Positions 34,125 through 43,095 of a stretch of DNA of 64,000 nt are shown here, piece by piece. Source of the DNA: Amycolatopsis saalfeldensis (GTDB taxonomy: Bacteria; Actinomycetota; Actinomycetes; Mycobacteriales; Pseudonocardiaceae). Each line of letters starts with the position of its first letter. Within the stretch, counting starts at the first letter, position 1. The stretch spans positions 434,001-498,000 of the forward strand of contig NZ_FOEF01000002.1 in NCBI RefSeq assembly GCF_900110575.1, in the 5' to 3' direction. The position numbers and the translations under genes are program-made. Under the pieces are notes generated by a model, which did no database searches, was not told the DNA's origin, and saw only the letters and a list, made by a program, of their open reading frames with translations.

Positions 34125-36068
34125 GTGCCTGAGCTCTCACCTTATGGAACATGGACCTCACCCGTCTCGGCCGCGGACGCAGCGGCGGCCGGGCGCGGCG
34201 CGTCGTGGCTCGACCGGGTCGGCGACGAGCTGTGGTGGGCCGAGGCGCGGCCCGCGGAGGGCGGCCGCGTCGCGCTGGTTCGCCGGACCGCCGACGGCGG
34301 TGTGGAAGACGTGCTGCCCGCGCCGTGGAACGTCCGCAACCGGGTGCACGAGTACGGCGGCCGGCCGTGGCAGGTGACCGGTGAGGCCGTCGTCTTCACG
34401 CATTGGGCCGATCAGCGGGTGTACGCGCACAGCCTGGCCACCGGGGAGACCACGGCGCTGACGCCGGAACCCGCGCAGCCGCAAGGAGTCCGTTACGGCG
34501 ACCTGCGGCCCGGACCCGACGGCGAGGTCTGGGCGGTGCGGGAGACCAGCACCGGCCCGCGGCGCACCGACATCGAACGCGCGCTCGTCGCGATCTCCGT
34601 GACCGGTGCCGAGCGCGTCCTGGTCGACGGGCACCGTTTCTTCACCGCGCCGCAGCTGTCGCCGGACGGCGCGCACGCGGCGTGGCTGGCGTGGGACCAC
34701 CCGGCGATGCCGTGGGACGGCACGGAGCTGTTCGTCGCGCCGGTCGCGGCGGACGGCACGTTCGGCGAGGCCAGGGTGCTGGCCGGCGGCGCGGACGTCG
34801 CGGTGTGCCAGCTGGAGTGGGAGTCGCCGGACCGGCTGCTCGCGCTGCTGGACCCGGACGGCTGGTGGAACCTGCACCGGGTCGGGCTCGACGGCTCGGT
34901 GGTCAACCTGGCCCCGGTGGCGTCGGAGCTGGGCGGCCCGCTGTGGAAGCTCGGCCTGCGCTGGTTCACCCCGCTCGGCGGCGGGCGGCACGCGGTGCTG
35001 GACGCCGGGCGGCTGGCCGTGCTGGACGAGCGCGACGGCTCGGTGACGCCCGTCGAAGCCGTGGCCGGGGAGCTGACCAGCTGGTCGGCGTCCGGGCTGG
35101 CCGTGGTCGACGGCGGGGTGGCCGGCCTCGCGGCCGGCACGCGGCGTGAGCGCGCGGTGGTGAGCGTGGACCTGACGGCCGGAACGTGGGCCGAGCTGAC
35201 ACCGCAGCCGGCGGACCTGCCCGCGCCGGAGTACCTGCCGGTGCCCGAGGAGCGGGTGTTCACCGCGCCCGACGGCTCGGCGATCCCGGCGTTCGTGTTC
35301 CCGCCGGCCAACCCGGGCTTCACCGCGCCCGAAGGTGAGCGGCCGCCGTTCCTGGTCCACGTGCACGGCGGGCCGACCGGCAGCTCCGATCCTTCGCTGG
35401 ACCTGGATTTCGCGTACTTCACCAGCCGTGGCATCGGCGTGGTCGCGGTGAACTACGGCGGCTCGACCGGCTACGGGCGGGTGTTCCGGGAGCGGCTGCG
35501 CGAGCAGTGGGGCGTGGTGGACGTCGGCGACTGCGTGGCGGTGGCCGAGGCGCTGGTGGCCGAGGGCATCGCCGACGGCGCGCGCCTGGCGATCCGGGGC
35601 GGCAGCGCGGGCGGGTTCACCTCGGCCGCGTCGATCACGATGACCACGACGTACGCCGCGGCGACGGTGAAGTTCCCGATCCTCGACCTGGCCACGTGGA
35701 CCGGTGCCGGCGGCGAGACCCACGACTTCGAGTCGCAGTACCTGCACAGCCTGGTCGGGCCGTACCCCGAGACGCTGGAGCGGTACCGGGAGCGCTCGCC
35801 GATGACGCACGCGGGCTCGCTGGCCGGGCCGGTGCTGTTCCTCCAGGGGCTGGAGGACGAGATCTGCCCGCCGGAGCAGGCCGACCGGTTCGTCGCCGGG
35901 CTGGCCGGGCGCGGCGTCGACTACGCGTACCTGCGGTTCGAGGGTGAGCAGCACGGGTTCCGCAAGGCCGGGACGATCATCGCGGCGCTGGAGGCGGAGC
36001 TGTCGTTCTACGGGCAGGTGTTCGGGTTCCCGACGCCGGGTGTGGCGAAGCTGGAGCTCTCCCGGTGA
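34125..36068 (+). CDS. S9-family (prolyl oligopeptidase) peptidase
   Basis: A 647-aa cytoplasmic serine peptidase. The N-terminal ~380 residues form a beta-propeller with repeated WD-like strands. The C-terminal alpha/beta-hydrolase domain has nucleophile S494 (RGGSAGGFTS), D578 (GLEDEICPPEQ) and H610 (GEQHGF). The oxyanion motif is VHGGPTGSS. The GTG start at 34125 is followed directly by the propeller. The stop overlaps the LD-carboxypeptidase start by GTGA, tying peptide cleavage to muropeptide processing. Confidence 0.92.
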   Translation: MPELSPYGTWTSPVSAADAAAAGRGASWLDRVGDELWWAEARPAEGGRVALVRRTADGGVEDVLPAPWNVRNRVHEYGGRPWQVTGEAVVFTHWADQRVYAHSLATGETTALTPEPAQPQGVRYGDLRPGPDGEVWAVRETSTGPRRTDIERALVAISVTGAERVLVDGHRFFTAPQLSPDGAHAAWLAWDHPAMPWDGTELFVAPVAADGTFGEARVLAGGADVAVCQLEWESPDRLLALLDPDGWWNLHRVGLDGSVVNLAPVASELGGPLWKLGLRWFTPLGGGRHAVLDAGRLAVLDERDGSVTPVEAVAGELTSWSASGLAVVDGGVAGLAAGTRRERAVVSVDLTAGTWAELTPQPADLPAPEYLPVPEERVFTAPDGSAIPAFVFPPANPGFTAPEGERPPFLVHVHGGPTGSSDPSLDLDFAYFTSRGIGVVAVNYGGSTGYGRVFRERLREQWGVVDVGDCVAVAEALVAEGIADGARLAIRGGSAGGFTSAASITMTTTYAAATVKFPILDLATWTGAGGETHDFESQYLHSLVGPYPETLERYRERSPMTHAGSLAGPVLFLQGLEDEICPPEQADRFVAGLAGRGVDYAYLRFEGEQHGFRKAGTIIAALEAELSFYGQVFGFPTPGVAKLELSR

Positions 36069-36964
36069 GACCGCCGCGGCTGAGCGCCGGGGACACGCTC
36101 GCGCTGGTGGCGCCGTCCGGCCCGGTCCCGGCGGATCTGCTGGAGGCGGCGCTGCCGGTGCTGCGCGGCTGGGGGCTGAAGGTCCGGGTGGGCGCGTCCG
36201 TGCGGGCTTCCGCGTCGGGCTACCTGTCGGCGCCGGACGCGGACCGCGCGGCGGAGCTCACCGAGGCGTGGCTGGACCCGGAGGTGAAGTGCGTGCTGGC
36301 CGCCCGCGGCGGTTACGGCGCGCAGCGGATGCTGGACCTGGTGGACTGGCCGGCGTTGCGCGAGGCCGGGCCGAAGGTGCTGGCGGGGTCGAGCGACGTG
36401 ACGGCGCTGCACCGCGCCGTCTCGGTCCATTTAGGACTCGACACGCTGTTCTCGCCGATGCCGGCGAGCGTCCTGTTCGACGCGTTCGCCGCGGAGCACC
36501 TGCGGCGCACGCTGTTCGAGCCGGAGCGGCACCGGGTGCTGCGGACCGCGGAGCCGGACGTGCTGGTGCCGGGCCGGGCGTCGGGGGTGCTGGTCGGCGG
36601 GAACCTTTCGCTGCTGGCGGCGGGGATCGGGACGGCGGAGCAGGGCTCGGCGCGGGACGGGATCGTGCTGCTGGAGGACGTGACCGAGAGCGTGTACCGG
36701 CTGGACCGGATGCTGACGCAGCTGCTGCGCGCGGGCTGGTTCGACGGCGTGCGCGGGGTGGTGCTGGGCTCGTGGGCCGCCTGCGGGGACCCGGCGGAGA
36801 TCCGGTCGCTGCTGCTGGAGCGGCTGGCCCCGCTGGAGGTGCCGATGCTGGGCGACTTCGGGTTCGGGCACGTGGCGTCGTCGCCGACGGTGCCGCTGGG
36901 CGCGCGGGCGTCGCTGGACGTCGAGCTGGGCACGCTGGCGCTGGACTCCCCCGCGCTGGCCTGA
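36065..36964 (+). CDS. LD-carboxypeptidase (peptidase S66)
   Basis: A 299-aa S66 enzyme that removes the terminal D-residue from L,D-linked muropeptides. The Ser-Glu-His triad fits S110 (GSSDVTALH), E204 (LLEDVTE) and H269 (GFGHV). The nucleophilic elbow is usually GYSD or GNSD; here the residue before the nucleophile is Ser. No signal peptide is seen, consistent with recycling in the cytoplasm. GTG start overlapping the S9 peptidase stop. Confidence 0.92.
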   Translation: MRPPRLSAGDTLALVAPSGPVPADLLEAALPVLRGWGLKVRVGASVRASASGYLSAPDADRAAELTEAWLDPEVKCVLAARGGYGAQRMLDLVDWPALREAGPKVLAGSSDVTALHRAVSVHLGLDTLFSPMPASVLFDAFAAEHLRRTLFEPERHRVLRTAEPDVLVPGRASGVLVGGNLSLLAAGIGTAEQGSARDGIVLLEDVTESVYRLDRMLTQLLRAGWFDGVRGVVLGSWAACGDPAEIRSLLLERLAPLEVPMLGDFGFGHVASSPTVPLGARASLDVELGTLALDSPALA

Positions 36965-36979
36965 CGCTACGGTGCGGGT

Positions 36980-37393
36980 ATGCGACTGTCTGCCGAGGAC
37001 ACCCGGGCCCGCTTCTCCTCCGCCCGCGTGGCGCGGCTCGCGACAGCCGGCGCGGACGGTGTGCCCCACCTGGTCCCGGTGACGTTCGCGGTGCACGGCG
37101 ACGCGGTCGTGTTCGCCGTGGACCACAAGCCGAAGACCACGACGGCGTTGCGGCGCCTGGCGAACATCGCGGCGAACCCGGCGGTGTGCTTCCTGGTCGA
37201 CGAATACGCCGAGGACTGGTCCCGCCTGTGGTGGGCCCGCGCTGACGGCGTCGCCCGCGTCCTGGACGAGACCGACCGCGCGGAGCCGCTGCGATGGCTG
37301 GCCGCGAAGTACCAGCAGTACGCGGCCCACCCGCCGGAGCACGCCGTGGTGTCGACGCTGGTGCGCTCCTGGCGCGGGTGGGCCGGCTCGTAA
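36980..37393 (+). CDS. PPOX-class F420-dependent oxidoreductase (TIGR03668 type)
   Basis: A 137-aa split-barrel flavin/F420-binding protein. ARLATAGADGVPHLVPVTFA and VVFAVDHKPKTT are the cofactor-binding strands, and EDWSRLWWARADGVARVL is the family block. The size is right for a single split barrel, active as a dimer. It probably uses F420H2, which actinomycetes make, but the substrate is unknown. It follows the LD-carboxypeptidase gene by 15 bases and may be co-transcribed. Confidence 0.87.
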   Translation: MRLSAEDTRARFSSARVARLATAGADGVPHLVPVTFAVHGDAVVFAVDHKPKTTTALRRLANIAANPAVCFLVDEYAEDWSRLWWARADGVARVLDETDRAEPLRWLAAKYQQYAAHPPEHAVVSTLVRSWRGWAGS

Positions 37394-37412
37394 CGCTCGC
37401 GCGGTATCCGGC

Positions 37413-37438
37413 GATCACCCCTCGGAACGAGGGGGATC
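37413..37438 (+). promoter_or_regulatory. hairpin containing the lipoprotein ribosome-binding site
   Basis: GATC-A-CCCCTC, loop GGAAC, GAGGGG-G-GATC ends one base before the ATG at 37439. The GAGGGGG that serves as ribosome-binding site is one arm, so folding would hide it. It could also act as a weak terminator for the upstream genes. Confidence 0.4.
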
Positions 37439-38104
37439 ATGCGCAGAGCGGTGTTGTTCTCAGGTCTGGCCCTGCTGCTCGCGGGCTGCGGGAGCGGGGC
37501 AGGTGGGGCCACGACGGCGGCCCCGGCCCCGCCGTCGAGCAGTACCCCGGTGTCGTCCGCGACGCCTGTGTTGAAGGATCTCGCGACGTTCATGCCGAGC
37601 GACGCCGAGGTGACCGGGCTCGGTCTGGACCAGAGCCAGCAGCCGTTGCCCTACATCATCGGCTCGACGACACCGCTGCGGCTGGTGAACGCGTGCGGCG
37701 CCGCCCAGCCGTGGGACGCGGCGGCGAAGCGTGGTGAGCAATCTCGGGCTTTCGGGCCGGGTGGTGAGGTGTGGCAGCTCATCGCGGAGTACGACGGCTT
37801 GACCGGCACCCAGGTCGTGGACGGGGTCAAGCAGGCGCTCGCCTGTCACCGGGTGACGATCGAGGACGCCGGCTACGTCGTGCTGACAGAGTTCACTCCA
37901 GCGGAGAAAGCCGACGCACAGTACGGCTTCTGCGCGGGCTACGAGGGCAGCAAGACGCTCGTCCGGTGCGTCATGGTGCTGGCCCACGGGAACCGTGTCA
38001 CGGCACTTACCACGAAGGACCCCGAGTCGAGCGGGCCGAAGACGCAGCTGGCCCTGCTGAACAAGGTTGCTCCGGTCTACAGCGCGGCGTTCGCCAAGGA
38101 CTAG
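37439..38104 (+). CDS. secreted lipoprotein of unknown function
   Basis: A 221-aa protein with lipobox LLLAGCGSG (lipid Cys at 17), then a Ser/Thr/Pro-rich linker (about 25-45) and a globular domain. That domain holds four Cys (NACGAAQPW, ALACHR, GFCAGYEG, VRCVMV), probably two disulphides. The layout resembles the extracellular sensor-type lipoproteins of actinobacteria (PknH-sensor-like), a loose match. It is anchored outside the membrane. It converges with the NmrA-like gene five bases away. Confidence 0.8.
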   Translation: MRRAVLFSGLALLLAGCGSGAGGATTAAPAPPSSSTPVSSATPVLKDLATFMPSDAEVTGLGLDQSQQPLPYIIGSTTPLRLVNACGAAQPWDAAAKRGEQSRAFGPGGEVWQLIAEYDGLTGTQVVDGVKQALACHRVTIEDAGYVVLTEFTPAEKADAQYGFCAGYEGSKTLVRCVMVLAHGNRVTALTTKDPESSGPKTQLALLNKVAPVYSAAFAKD

Positions 38105-38109
38105 TGGTT

Positions 38110-39033
38110 TCAGGCGTCCGCGCGCATGTGTTGCCGCGCCCAGGTTTCGAAGCTGGTGAGCGGGAGGCCGAGGTCCCGTGCGAGCTGGGGGCGGGCCGGC
38201 TGGCCGACCACGTTCAGCCACTCGTGGGAGGCGCCCATGGCGGGCATTCCGGCGGCGAGGGCCTCCTCCTCGGTCAGGTCCGGCGCGGGCAGTTCCCGGC
38301 CCAGCGCAAGGGAAAGGGTCTCGGCGATCTCCGCCACCGAGCGATGGTCGCCGGCCAGTTCCAGCTCGACGCCGTCGAATCGTGCCGGGTCGGCGATGGC
38401 CGCGGCGGCCGCGGTGCCGATGTCCTCGACCGCGATCAGGGACAGCCGGGTAGCGGGCTTGACGACGCTGACGAGACCGCCCTCGACGCCGCGTGGGAAC
38501 AGGAAACGCATGGAGGGCAAGAAGTTCTCCATGAAGAAGGCCGGCTTGAGCAGTGTCCAGTGCGGGAATCCGGCGGCGCGGACCCGGTCCTGGATCGCGG
38601 CCTTGGCGCCCAGCGTGCCTTCCATCGAAGCCCAGCGGCCCTCGGCCCAGCCGGGTGCTTCGGTGTGCTGGCCGGCGCCGCTGACGGAGGTGTGCACGAA
38701 CTGCGGCACCCCGGCGGCTTTCGCGCCCTCGACGAGGTTGACGCCCTGGGTCACCTCGCCGTCGAAATCGACGCCTTCTTCGGTGAAGCGGGGCATCTGG
38801 ACGGAGAACACGGCGCGGGCGCCCTTGGCGGCGCGGGTCACGGAATCGCGGTCGAGCAGGTCGCCGGTGACCAGTTCGGCGCCGAGCGCCTCGACGGCCT
38901 TCGCCCGGGCGGTGGCCGGGTCGCGCACCAGGGCGCGGACCGGGACTCCGGCCGCGAGCAGCGCGCGGGCGGTGGCGCCGCCCTGCCGTCCGGTGGCGCC
39001 GGTGACGAGGACGGGCGCGGACTCTGTGGACAT
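38110..39033 (-). CDS. NmrA-like NAD(P)H-binding oxidoreductase
   Basis: A 307-aa atypical SDR with the cofactor motif LVTGATGRQGGATARALL at 9-26 and no YxxxK active site. KPAFFMENFLP and the C-terminal SFETWARQHMRA are typical of NmrA/HSCARG-like proteins that sense or reduce with NADPH. Start ATG 39033. It is divergent from a TetR regulator with a duplicated operator between them, so it is probably induced by an electrophile or oxidant acting on that TetR. Confidence 0.9.
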   Translation of the reverse strand: MSTESAPVLVTGATGRQGGATARALLAAGVPVRALVRDPATARAKAVEALGAELVTGDLLDRDSVTRAAKGARAVFSVQMPRFTEEGVDFDGEVTQGVNLVEGAKAAGVPQFVHTSVSGAGQHTEAPGWAEGRWASMEGTLGAKAAIQDRVRAAGFPHWTLLKPAFFMENFLPSMRFLFPRGVEGGLVSVVKPATRLSLIAVEDIGTAAAAAIADPARFDGVELELAGDHRSVAEIAETLSLALGRELPAPDLTEEEALAAGMPAMGASHEWLNVVGQPARPQLARDLGLPLTSFETWARQHMRADA

Positions 39034-39055
39034 GGTGCTCCTCGGTGCCGATGCA

Positions 39056-39112
39056 TAAGTGGCGGGGTCCGCCGTTTCTGTTCCGCTACGATACGGCGGG
39101 GCCCGCCACTTA
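39056..39112. promoter_or_regulatory. duplicated inverted operator between nmrA-like and tetR genes
   Basis: GGCGGGGTCCGCC (39061-39073) and GGCGGGGCCCGCC (39095-39107) are near-perfect palindromes. Their flanks also mirror each other: TAAGT at the left edge and ACTTA at the right edge. The whole unit is thus one operator of about 22 bp present twice in opposite orientation. It covers the divergent promoter region. Confidence 0.75.
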
Positions 39113-39133
39113 GCAACCCTCCGGGAGCCGACC

Positions 39134-39700
39134 ATGTCCGACCATCAGCGCGCCGACGCCCGGCGCAACTACACGCGCATCCTCGCGGTGGCCGAGGCGG
39201 AGGTCGCCGTCCACGGGGCCGGTGCCTCGCTGGAACAGATCGCCCGCACGGCGGGAGTCGGCTCGGCGACGGTGCGTCGGCACTTCCCCACCCGCCGTGC
39301 GCTGGTGGAGGCGGTTTCCCGCACCCGGATCGAGGCCCTGTGCGTACGCGCCCAGGAGCTGACCGGTCACGGCGACAGCCGGGAGTCGTTGCTGGACTGG
39401 CTGGGCGACGTCGTCGCGTACTGCGTCTCGGCCCGGGGTCTGGCGGCCGCGCTGTCCTACGAGGGCGTCGAGCCCGAATCAGTGCACGAGAATTCCTGCT
39501 CGATGGCGCTGGAGGAGGCGGCGGGCGCGCTGCTGAGCCGCGCGGTGCGGGACGGCGCGGTGACGGCCGGTGTCACGGTCTCGGACCTGATCACGCTGGC
39601 CGTCGGCGTGGTGCTGGCGACGGAGCACCACGCCGATCCGGCCGCGCGCGCGGACCGGTTGTTCGGGCTGGCCGTGGCGGGGCTGAGCCCGCAGCAGTAA
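39134..39700 (+). CDS. TetR-family regulator
   Basis: A 188-aa regulator. The HTH is SLEQIARTAGVGSATVRRHF within residues 35-55. The C-terminal helical domain resembles the SACE_7040/TetR_C_37 group common in actinobacteria. The ATG at 39134, with GGGAGCC upstream, is preferred to the longer frame, which would run through the operator. It probably represses itself and the divergent NmrA-like gene. Confidence 0.9.
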   Translation: MSDHQRADARRNYTRILAVAEAEVAVHGAGASLEQIARTAGVGSATVRRHFPTRRALVEAVSRTRIEALCVRAQELTGHGDSRESLLDWLGDVVAYCVSARGLAAALSYEGVEPESVHENSCSMALEEAAGALLSRAVRDGAVTAGVTVSDLITLAVGVVLATEHHADPAARADRLFGLAVAGLSPQQ

Positions 39701-39725
39701 GCCTCGATGGAGCGGCTGACGGTGC

Positions 39726-41291
39726 TCAGTCGCCGGCCGGCGCCGGGGTCTTCTCGGGCAGGAATTCCTCGCCGGGTTTGCGCCAGGCGGCGATCAGGCC
39801 GAGCGGGTCGGGGCGCAGCAGGGAGGCGGCCGCGTACAGGCTCACCAGCACGACGATGGCGATGAACCACCAGTCGTAGAGGGCCTGCTCCCCCGTCGGG
39901 TAGTAGACGAGGGTGACGAAGACCGATACGGCGACCACGACCGAGAGGTGCCGTCGCTGCCAGCCGAATGCCGAGAAGAGGACGAAGCCCCAGGTCAGGT
40001 ACCACGGCAGGGTGGGCGGCATGAGGATGGCGACGGCCAGCATGGTGATCGCGGCGCGGAAGACGGCTTCCTTGCCGCCGCCGCGGGCGAGCCACCATTG
40101 GCGGATGCCGAAGGCGGCCAGGCCGACCATGGCGATGGCGCGGGTGACCGTGACGAACGGCGAGGGCTGCACGTTCGCGACCAGGTGCACGAGGTTGTAG
40201 ACGGCCTCGCCGATGCCGGTCGGGAAGTTGAGCCAGTTCGCGATCAGCTGCGGGGCCTTGAGCCCGGACCACCAGCCGAGGTTGAGCGAGCCGAGCGAGA
40301 GCCAGGTGCCGACGGCGAACACCGGCACGAACAGCCCGACCGACGCGGCACCGGCCTTGAAGAAGTTCTTCACCTTCGACTCGCCGGACATGTGGGCCGC
40401 CCACATCCAGACGAGGAACGGCAGCGCCACGGCGGCGGTCGGCTTGATCAGCATGCCGACGGTGATCAGCAGGACGGCGACCACGTACTTGCGCTCGAGC
40501 GCGGCGACCATGCCGATGGTGAGGAAGCCGAGCATCATCAGGTCGTTGTGCGGGCCGCCGAAGAGGTGGATGACCATCATCGGGCTGGCGACCGCGAGCC
40601 ACAGCGCCACCGGCAGCTTGCCGCCGAGGTGCTTGACCAGCCGGGGCAGCGCCCACAGCGTCATGCCGAGCCCGATCAGCAGCACCAGGCGGGTCAGTAT
40701 CACGCCGGCGATCATGTTGTCCTGCGTGATCGCGACGATCCACTTGGAGATCAGCAGGAACAGCGGCCCGTACGGGGCGGGCGTGGTCTGCCAGAGCGGG
40801 TGGACGTTCTGCACCACGTTCGGCAGCACGTGCAGTTCGGCGGGGCCGTTGGCGTACGGGTCGAGGCCGTACAGCAGCTGGGCGCCCTGGCCGAGGTAGG
40901 AGAAGACGTCGCGGGTGAACAGCGGCGGCGACACGAGCAGCGGCGCCATCCAGCACAGCGCGGCGATGAGGATGGGGCGGCTGCCGATGCGGCCGGCGAG
41001 CACGTAGCGGCCGAGGCGCACCCAGGCCCACACGACGAGGCCGAAGCCGGTGTAGAGCAGCGCGTTCGCCAGCGCCCGGCCGTGGCCGTAGCGGATCCAG
41101 GACAGCGGCCCGTGCCCGAGGACGGGGTCGCGGATCAGGATGCCGCCCGCGCCGAGGGCGGCGAGCATGAGCAGCGTGGTGCCGATGGTGCCCATCGCGA
41201 TGGTCCGGTACGGGAACCTCGTGGGCACGAGAAGTCGCTCGTCCAGCGGGCTCGCCGCGGACGGTTGCGCAGAGTCGGTGGTGGTCGCCAT
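39726..41291 (-). CDS. mptB: MptB-type polyprenol-phosphomannose alpha-1,6-mannosyltransferase
   Basis: A 521-aa integral membrane glycosyltransferase (GT-C fold) with about 13 membrane segments. FTRDVFSYLGQGAQLLYGLD followed by PYANGP holds the acidic GT-C motif after the first segments. WQTTPAPYGPLFLLISKWIV and HLFGGPHNDLMMLGFL are MptB-family blocks. It uses polyprenyl-phosphomannose outside the membrane to extend the alpha-1,6-mannan core of lipomannan-type lipoglycans, a trait of mycolate and related actinobacteria. The gene stands alone, converging with the TetR gene. Confidence 0.85.
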   Translation of the reverse strand: MATTTDSAQPSAASPLDERLLVPTRFPYRTIAMGTIGTTLLMLAALGAGGILIRDPVLGHGPLSWIRYGHGRALANALLYTGFGLVVWAWVRLGRYVLAGRIGSRPILIAALCWMAPLLVSPPLFTRDVFSYLGQGAQLLYGLDPYANGPAELHVLPNVVQNVHPLWQTTPAPYGPLFLLISKWIVAITQDNMIAGVILTRLVLLIGLGMTLWALPRLVKHLGGKLPVALWLAVASPMMVIHLFGGPHNDLMMLGFLTIGMVAALERKYVVAVLLITVGMLIKPTAAVALPFLVWMWAAHMSGESKVKNFFKAGAASVGLFVPVFAVGTWLSLGSLNLGWWSGLKAPQLIANWLNFPTGIGEAVYNLVHLVANVQPSPFVTVTRAIAMVGLAAFGIRQWWLARGGGKEAVFRAAITMLAVAILMPPTLPWYLTWGFVLFSAFGWQRRHLSVVVAVSVFVTLVYYPTGEQALYDWWFIAIVVLVSLYAAASLLRPDPLGLIAAWRKPGEEFLPEKTPAPAGD

Positions 41292-41442
41292 TTCGATCCA
41301 GGAGATTACCGGGTGGAGTTTCTGGCCGATGCCCCGGCTCCCGCCGCGGCTTCGGTGTCGTTCAGGTGTTCGCCCATATCAGGGTGCGAACGGGGCGAAG
41401 CGGGCTTTCGCCTTTCTGCGGCGGAAAAACCGCTTCGTGCGC

Positions 41443-43095
41443 TCAGGGGCCGGTGGTGGCGCGCTGGGCCGTGCCGCCGGGCAGCGCAGCGAGCAGTGAC
41501 TTGGTGTAGTCGTGCTGGGGGTCGAGCAGAACCTGTTCGACGGTACCGGTCTCCACCAGCTTCCCGCGGTACATCACCGCGACGCGGTCGGCGATGTTCC
41601 AGGCCAGCCCCAGGTCGTGGGTGATCACGAGGCCGGCCAGGCCGAGTTCGCGGCGCAGCCGCAGCAGCAGGCCGAGGATCTCCCCGCGCACGGAGGCGTC
41701 GAGGGAGGCGACCGGCTCGTCGGCGACCACCACCGACGGTTCCAGAGCGAGCGCGCCGGCGATGACGACCCGTTGCCGCTGGCCGCCGGAGAGCTCGTGC
41801 GGGAGCCGGTCGAAGAACTTCTCCGGCGGGCGCAGTTCCGCGGCCTCCAGCGCGCGGGCCACGATCGCGCGCTCGTCGGTGAGGCCGTGGATGCGCGGGC
41901 CTTCGGCCACGGCCTCGTAGACGGTGTGGGCGGGGTTGAGCGCGCTGGTCGGGTCCTGCAGCACGAGCTGGACCTGGCGGCGGTAGGCGCGCAGGCCGTC
42001 GCCGCCCGCGGGGATGGGCTTGCCGTCGTGGCGGACGGCGCCGGAGTCGGCTTTCTGGAGGCCGAGCAGGGTGCGGGCGAGGGTGGTCTTGCCGGAGCCG
42101 GACTGGCCGACGAGCGCGACGATCTCGTCGCGCCGCACGGCGAGGTCCACCCCGTCGACGGCGTGGATGCGCTTGCCCGTGCGGTCGCGGAAGGTGACGT
42201 GCAGGTCTTCGGCTTCCAGCAGTGGTGACCCGTCGTCGCCGGCCCGGTTTTCGGGCTCGGGCGGCAGCGGGGTGCTGGTGGCCGGGGCGAAGCGGGACAC
42301 CGGGTCGCCGACGGTGGGGAACGCGGCCGCGAGCGCGCGGCTGTGCTCGTGCCGGGGTGAAGACATCAGTTCGGCGCTGGGCTGTTCCTCGACCACCTGC
42401 CCGTCGTACATCACGGCGATGCGGCGGCAGGTGGCGGCGAGCACGGACAGGTCGTGGCTGATCATGATCAGCCCGATGTCCTGCTCGGCGACCAGGCGTG
42501 ACATCAGGTCGAGGACCTGGGCCTGGACGATCACGTCGAGCGCGGTGGTGGGCTCGTCGGCGATGACCAGGCGGGGCGAGCAGGCCAGCGCCATCGCGAT
42601 CATCACGCGCTGTTTCTGCCCGCCGGACAGCTCGTGCGGGTACGCGCCGGCGCGGGAGCGGGGCAGGTCGACCTGTTCGAGCAGTTCGGCGACGCGGGCC
42701 TGGACCTGGGCCTCGGTGGGGGCCTTGCCTTCGGGCGGGTGCAGCCGGATCGGCTCGGCGATCTGCTCGCCGACGCGGTGGACCGGGTTGAGCGCGTGCA
42801 TGGCGCCCTGGAACACCACCGACGCCTCGGCCCAGCGGACGGCGCGCAGCCGTCCCCAGCGCATCTCGGTGACGTCTTCGCCGTCGAGCAGGATCTCGCC
42901 GGTGATCTTGGCGCTGCGCGGCAGCAATCGCAGCACGCTCATCGCGACGGTGGACTTGCCGGAGCCGGACTCCCCCGCGACGCCGAGGGTGTCACCGGGG
43001 TCGAGGCGCAGGTCGACGCCGCGCACGGCGGGCACGTCACCGCCGCCGGTGGTGTAGGTGACGCCGAGGTTCTTGAGTTCGAGCAGGGCGGTCAC
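41443..43095 (-). CDS. dipeptide/oligopeptide ABC transporter ATPase, two fused cassettes
   Basis: A 550-aa fusion of DppD- and DppF-like ATPases. Cassette 1 has GESGSGKSTVA, LSGGQKQRVMIAMAL and VIADEPTTALD. Cassette 2 has GQSGSGKTTLA, LSGGQRQRVVIAGAL and VVADEPVASLD. Both look catalytically intact. The GTG at 43095 overlaps the permease stop by GTGA; the longer frame is antisense noise over the permease. It is the last gene of the four-gene transporter operon and energises both permease subunits. Confidence 0.95.
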   Translation of the reverse strand: MTALLELKNLGVTYTTGGGDVPAVRGVDLRLDPGDTLGVAGESGSGKSTVAMSVLRLLPRSAKITGEILLDGEDVTEMRWGRLRAVRWAEASVVFQGAMHALNPVHRVGEQIAEPIRLHPPEGKAPTEAQVQARVAELLEQVDLPRSRAGAYPHELSGGQKQRVMIAMALACSPRLVIADEPTTALDVIVQAQVLDLMSRLVAEQDIGLIMISHDLSVLAATCRRIAVMYDGQVVEEQPSAELMSSPRHEHSRALAAAFPTVGDPVSRFAPATSTPLPPEPENRAGDDGSPLLEAEDLHVTFRDRTGKRIHAVDGVDLAVRRDEIVALVGQSGSGKTTLARTLLGLQKADSGAVRHDGKPIPAGGDGLRAYRRQVQLVLQDPTSALNPAHTVYEAVAEGPRIHGLTDERAIVARALEAAELRPPEKFFDRLPHELSGGQRQRVVIAGALALEPSVVVADEPVASLDASVRGEILGLLLRLRRELGLAGLVITHDLGLAWNIADRVAVMYRGKLVETGTVEQVLLDPQHDYTKSLLAALPGGTAQRATTGP

